Below are positions 32,443-34,364 of a stretch of DNA of 34,364 nucleotides, piece by piece. The stretch lies in NCBI GenBank assembly GCA_902826155.1, contig CADEDU010000070.1:1-34364 (forward strand). Reading direction: 5' to 3'. Position numbers and translations under genes: made by a program. The notes beneath the pieces are model-generated. The model worked only from the letters and a program-made list of their open reading frames with translations, searched no databases and had not been told where the DNA came from. Each line of letters opens with the position of its first letter. The stretch's first letter is position 1. This stretch comes from an uncultured beta proteobacterium (GTDB lineage: Bacteria > Pseudomonadota > Gammaproteobacteria > Burkholderiales > SG8-39).

Positions 32443-34364
32443 ATGAATGTGCTCGACCGCAAGCTGCTGCGCGACGCGTGGCGCATGCGCGGGCACCTGG
32501 GCGCCGTCGCACTGGTCTCGATGTGCGGCATCGCCACCTTCGTGACGATGACCGGCAGCTATGAAGCGCTGCGCGATGCGCGCGACCGCTACTACCGTGA
32601 CTATCGCTTTGCTGACGTCTTCGCCAGCGCGAAACGTGCCCCGCGCGAGTTGTTGCCACGAATCGAGTCCCTGCCCGGCGTAGCGGTCGCCGAGGACCGG
32701 CTCGTCACCGCGGTCACGCTCGAAGTCGAAGGCTTTGCCGAGCCGGCGAGCGCGCTGGTGGTGTCGGTGCCGGACAAGCACCGTCCGCGGCTGAACGATG
32801 TGCACGTCGTCAGCGGCCGATACCTCGAGCCCGACGCCAAGGACGAAGTGCTGGTGGGCCAAGGGTTCGCGACCGCGCATCGGCTGCATCCCGGGGGGTC
32901 GATCGCCGCAGTCATCAACGGGCGCTGGCAACGCCTGCACATCGCAGGCATCGCCACCGGCCCGGAATTCGTATTCCTGCCCTCGGGCGCGGCGATGTTT
33001 CCGGACAACAAGCGCTACGGCGTGCTGTGGATGAGTCGCGGCGCGCTCGAAGACCGGCTCGACATGAAATCGGCATTCAACTCCGTGACATTGCGACTGG
33101 CGCCGGGTGCCTCGCTGCGGTCGGTGATCGAACCGCTCGATGCGATGCTCGAACGCTTCGGCGCGGTCGGGGCGCGTGGTCGTGGCGATCACTTTTCCCA
33201 CCAGATGCTCGACGGCGAGCTGAAGCAGGACCGGGTCACCGGCACCATCATTCCGGCGATCTTCCTGGGCGTCACCGCGTTCCTGCTCAACAACGTACTC
33301 GCACGACTCATCGCGTTGCAGCGGGCCCAGATCGGCGTGCTCAAGTCATTCGGCTATGCGCGCGCCGCGCTCGCCTGGCACTTCGTAAAGCTCGCCTTGC
33401 TGCCGGTGGGTCTGGGCACGCTCGCGGGCATCGCGCTGGGTGCCTGGTTGGGCGACGGACTGACGGCGATCTACCAGCGGCACTTCCACTTTCCCGTCCT
33501 CGAGTTCGCGCTGACACCGGCCACGATCCTGGGTTCGATCGTCACGGCCCTGGCGACTTCGCTGTTAGGGACGCTTCCCGCCGTACGACGCGCCCTCTCC
33601 CTGCCACCGGCGGAAGCGATGCGCCCGCCTGCCCCGCCACGCTTCGGCCGGCTGCTCTTGGAGCGTCTGGGCATCGCGCACTGGATCGGTCCGACGCCGC
33701 GGATGATCCTGCGCAATCTGGAGCGCCGCCCGCTGCGTGCCGCTGCCTCGATCCTGGCGATGGCACTGGCCTGCGCGCTGATGGTGGTCGGCCAGTTCGG
33801 ACTGGATTCGATCGACGAGACCGTGCGCGTGCAGTTTCGTGCTGCGCGTCGCGACGACGTACGCCTGGCGTTTGCCGAGCCACGCGGAGAGGACATCCGC
33901 GACACGCTCGCACACCTGCCCGGCGTGCTATTGGCCGCACCGTTCCGTGTGGTGGCGGTGCGTTTGCGCAACGAACACCGGCGCAAGGAGATCGCGCTGT
34001 TCGGTCTGCCGGCGAAGGCCGAACTGCAGCGCGTGCTCGACATCGATGGACGCACCGTCTCCGTCCCGCCCGACGGACTGCTGCTGGGCGCGAGCCTGGC
34101 ACGCACCCTCGGGGCCGAACGCGGCATGGCAATCGAGGTCGAGTTCAAGGAAGGACGACGCCTCACCCGCAGCGTCAACGTCGTGGCGCTGGTCGAGGAG
34201 CCTATCGGACAGTTCGCTTACATGGATCTGCACGCGCTGGCGCGCTGGATGGACGAAGGCCCGCGCTACAGCGACGCCTATCTGCGCGTCGATCCGCGCC
34301 AGCTCGACCGCCTCTATACCGAGCTGCGCAAGCTGCCGGCGGTATCGAGCGTGGCATTGCGCGA
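32443..34364 (+). CDS. FtsX-like ABC permease, partial at window end
   Basis: This is an open frame of at least 640 codons that runs off the window. It starts M-N-V-L-D-R-K-L-L-R-D with a first TM helix (V-A-L-V-S-M-C-G-I-A-T-F-V), then a large periplasmic MacB-PCD-like domain. Three TM helices of an FtsX domain follow (I-I-P-A-I-F-L-G-V-T-A-F-L-L; L-L-P-V-G-L-G-T-L-A-G; A-T-I-L-G-S-I-V-T-A-L-A). A second repeat begins near 33715 with R-M-I-L-R-N-L-E-R-R-P-L-R. The duplicated arrangement implies an approximately 780-residue two-repeat permease. With the ATPase it forms a type VII exporter or lipoprotein-handling system. The substrate is unknown. Confidence 0.85.
   Translation, partial: MNVLDRKLLRDAWRMRGHLGAVALVSMCGIATFVTMTGSYEALRDARDRYYRDYRFADVFASAKRAPRELLPRIESLPGVAVAEDRLVTAVTLEVEGFAEPASALVVSVPDKHRPRLNDVHVVSGRYLEPDAKDEVLVGQGFATAHRLHPGGSIAAVINGRWQRLHIAGIATGPEFVFLPSGAAMFPDNKRYGVLWMSRGALEDRLDMKSAFNSVTLRLAPGASLRSVIEPLDAMLERFGAVGARGRGDHFSHQMLDGELKQDRVTGTIIPAIFLGVTAFLLNNVLARLIALQRAQIGVLKSFGYARAALAWHFVKLALLPVGLGTLAGIALGAWLGDGLTAIYQRHFHFPVLEFALTPATILGSIVTALATSLLGTLPAVRRALSLPPAEAMRPPAPPRFGRLLLERLGIAHWIGPTPRMILRNLERRPLRAAASILAMALACALMVVGQFGLDSIDETVRVQFRAARRDDVRLAFAEPRGEDIRDTLAHLPGVLLAAPFRVVAVRLRNEHRRKEIALFGLPAKAELQRVLDIDGRTVSVPPDGLLLGASLARTLGAERGMAIEVEFKEGRRLTRSVNVVALVEEPIGQFAYMDLHALARWMDEGPRYSDAYLRVDPRQLDRLYTELRKLPAVSSVALR

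Overview
The window looks like chromosomal DNA of a high-GC proteobacterium, most likely a betaproteobacterium. The evidence is the strong G/C bias at third codon positions, FNR/ANR-type boxes, a zinc-domain thioredoxin (trxC type), a CbpA/CbpM pair, a YqjD-YqjE-YqjK-like membrane cluster and a LonH-type protease. No rRNA, tRNA, CRISPR array, intact insertion sequence or replication origin was seen. The taxonomic call is inference from gene content only.

Layout. 124-6264 (minus): a four-gene operon of LonH-like protease, degenerate universal-stress-like protein, cNMP/CBS/DUF294 signalling protein and DnaQ-like exonuclease. 6442-7104: hemerythrin-like protein. 7141-9295: an accessory patch with a 14-bp tandem repeat, a LysE exporter, an internally deleted nitronate monooxygenase remnant, an EamA transporter and a 240-bp nested inverted-repeat element. 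9316-11462 (minus): thioredoxin 2 and a COG2403 GTPase (cyclic-2,3-diphosphoglycerate-synthetase family). 11729-17700: PEP synthase, helix-hairpin-helix protein, APH/zeta-like kinase, UspA and a c-type cytochrome. 17749-18838 (minus): YqjK/YqjE/YqjD-like genes. 19041-22762: second UspA, then a PAS sensor kinase and its NarL-type regulator. 22770-24790 (minus): CbpM, CbpA and a Met/His-rich Spy-like protein. 25052-27714: orphan receiver, Crp/Fnr regulator, lipoprotein and FocA-type transporter. 27724-30293 (minus): CDF transporter and a solitary GroEL. 30572-34364: flavodoxin, third UspA, and an ABC ATPase with its FtsX-like permease, which runs off the end.

The main organising signal is regulatory. 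Nine dyads of the form TTGAY/TTGCG-N4-ATCAA/GTCAA/CGCAA lie in front of transcription units. At eight of them a recognisable -10 hexamer sits with its centre exactly 31 bp from the dyad centre, the geometry of a class II FNR/CRP activator site near -41. They precede the Lon operon, hemerythrin, the GTPase (possibly ppsA too), three usp genes, groEL, a flavodoxin, and one promoter with no downstream gene that may drive a small RNA. The window also encodes an FNR-family protein with the FNR-type E-x-x-S-R recognition helix but no cysteine, so it cannot be a classical Fe-S oxygen sensor. Together with a PAS-type sensor kinase, this reads as a low-oxygen/energy-limitation island: protein quality control, stress proteins, PEP synthesis, small-molecule transport and redox proteins under one control. 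Its content resembles the low-oxygen-activated (lxa) locus described in Burkholderia cenocepacia, but gene order here is not claimed to match.
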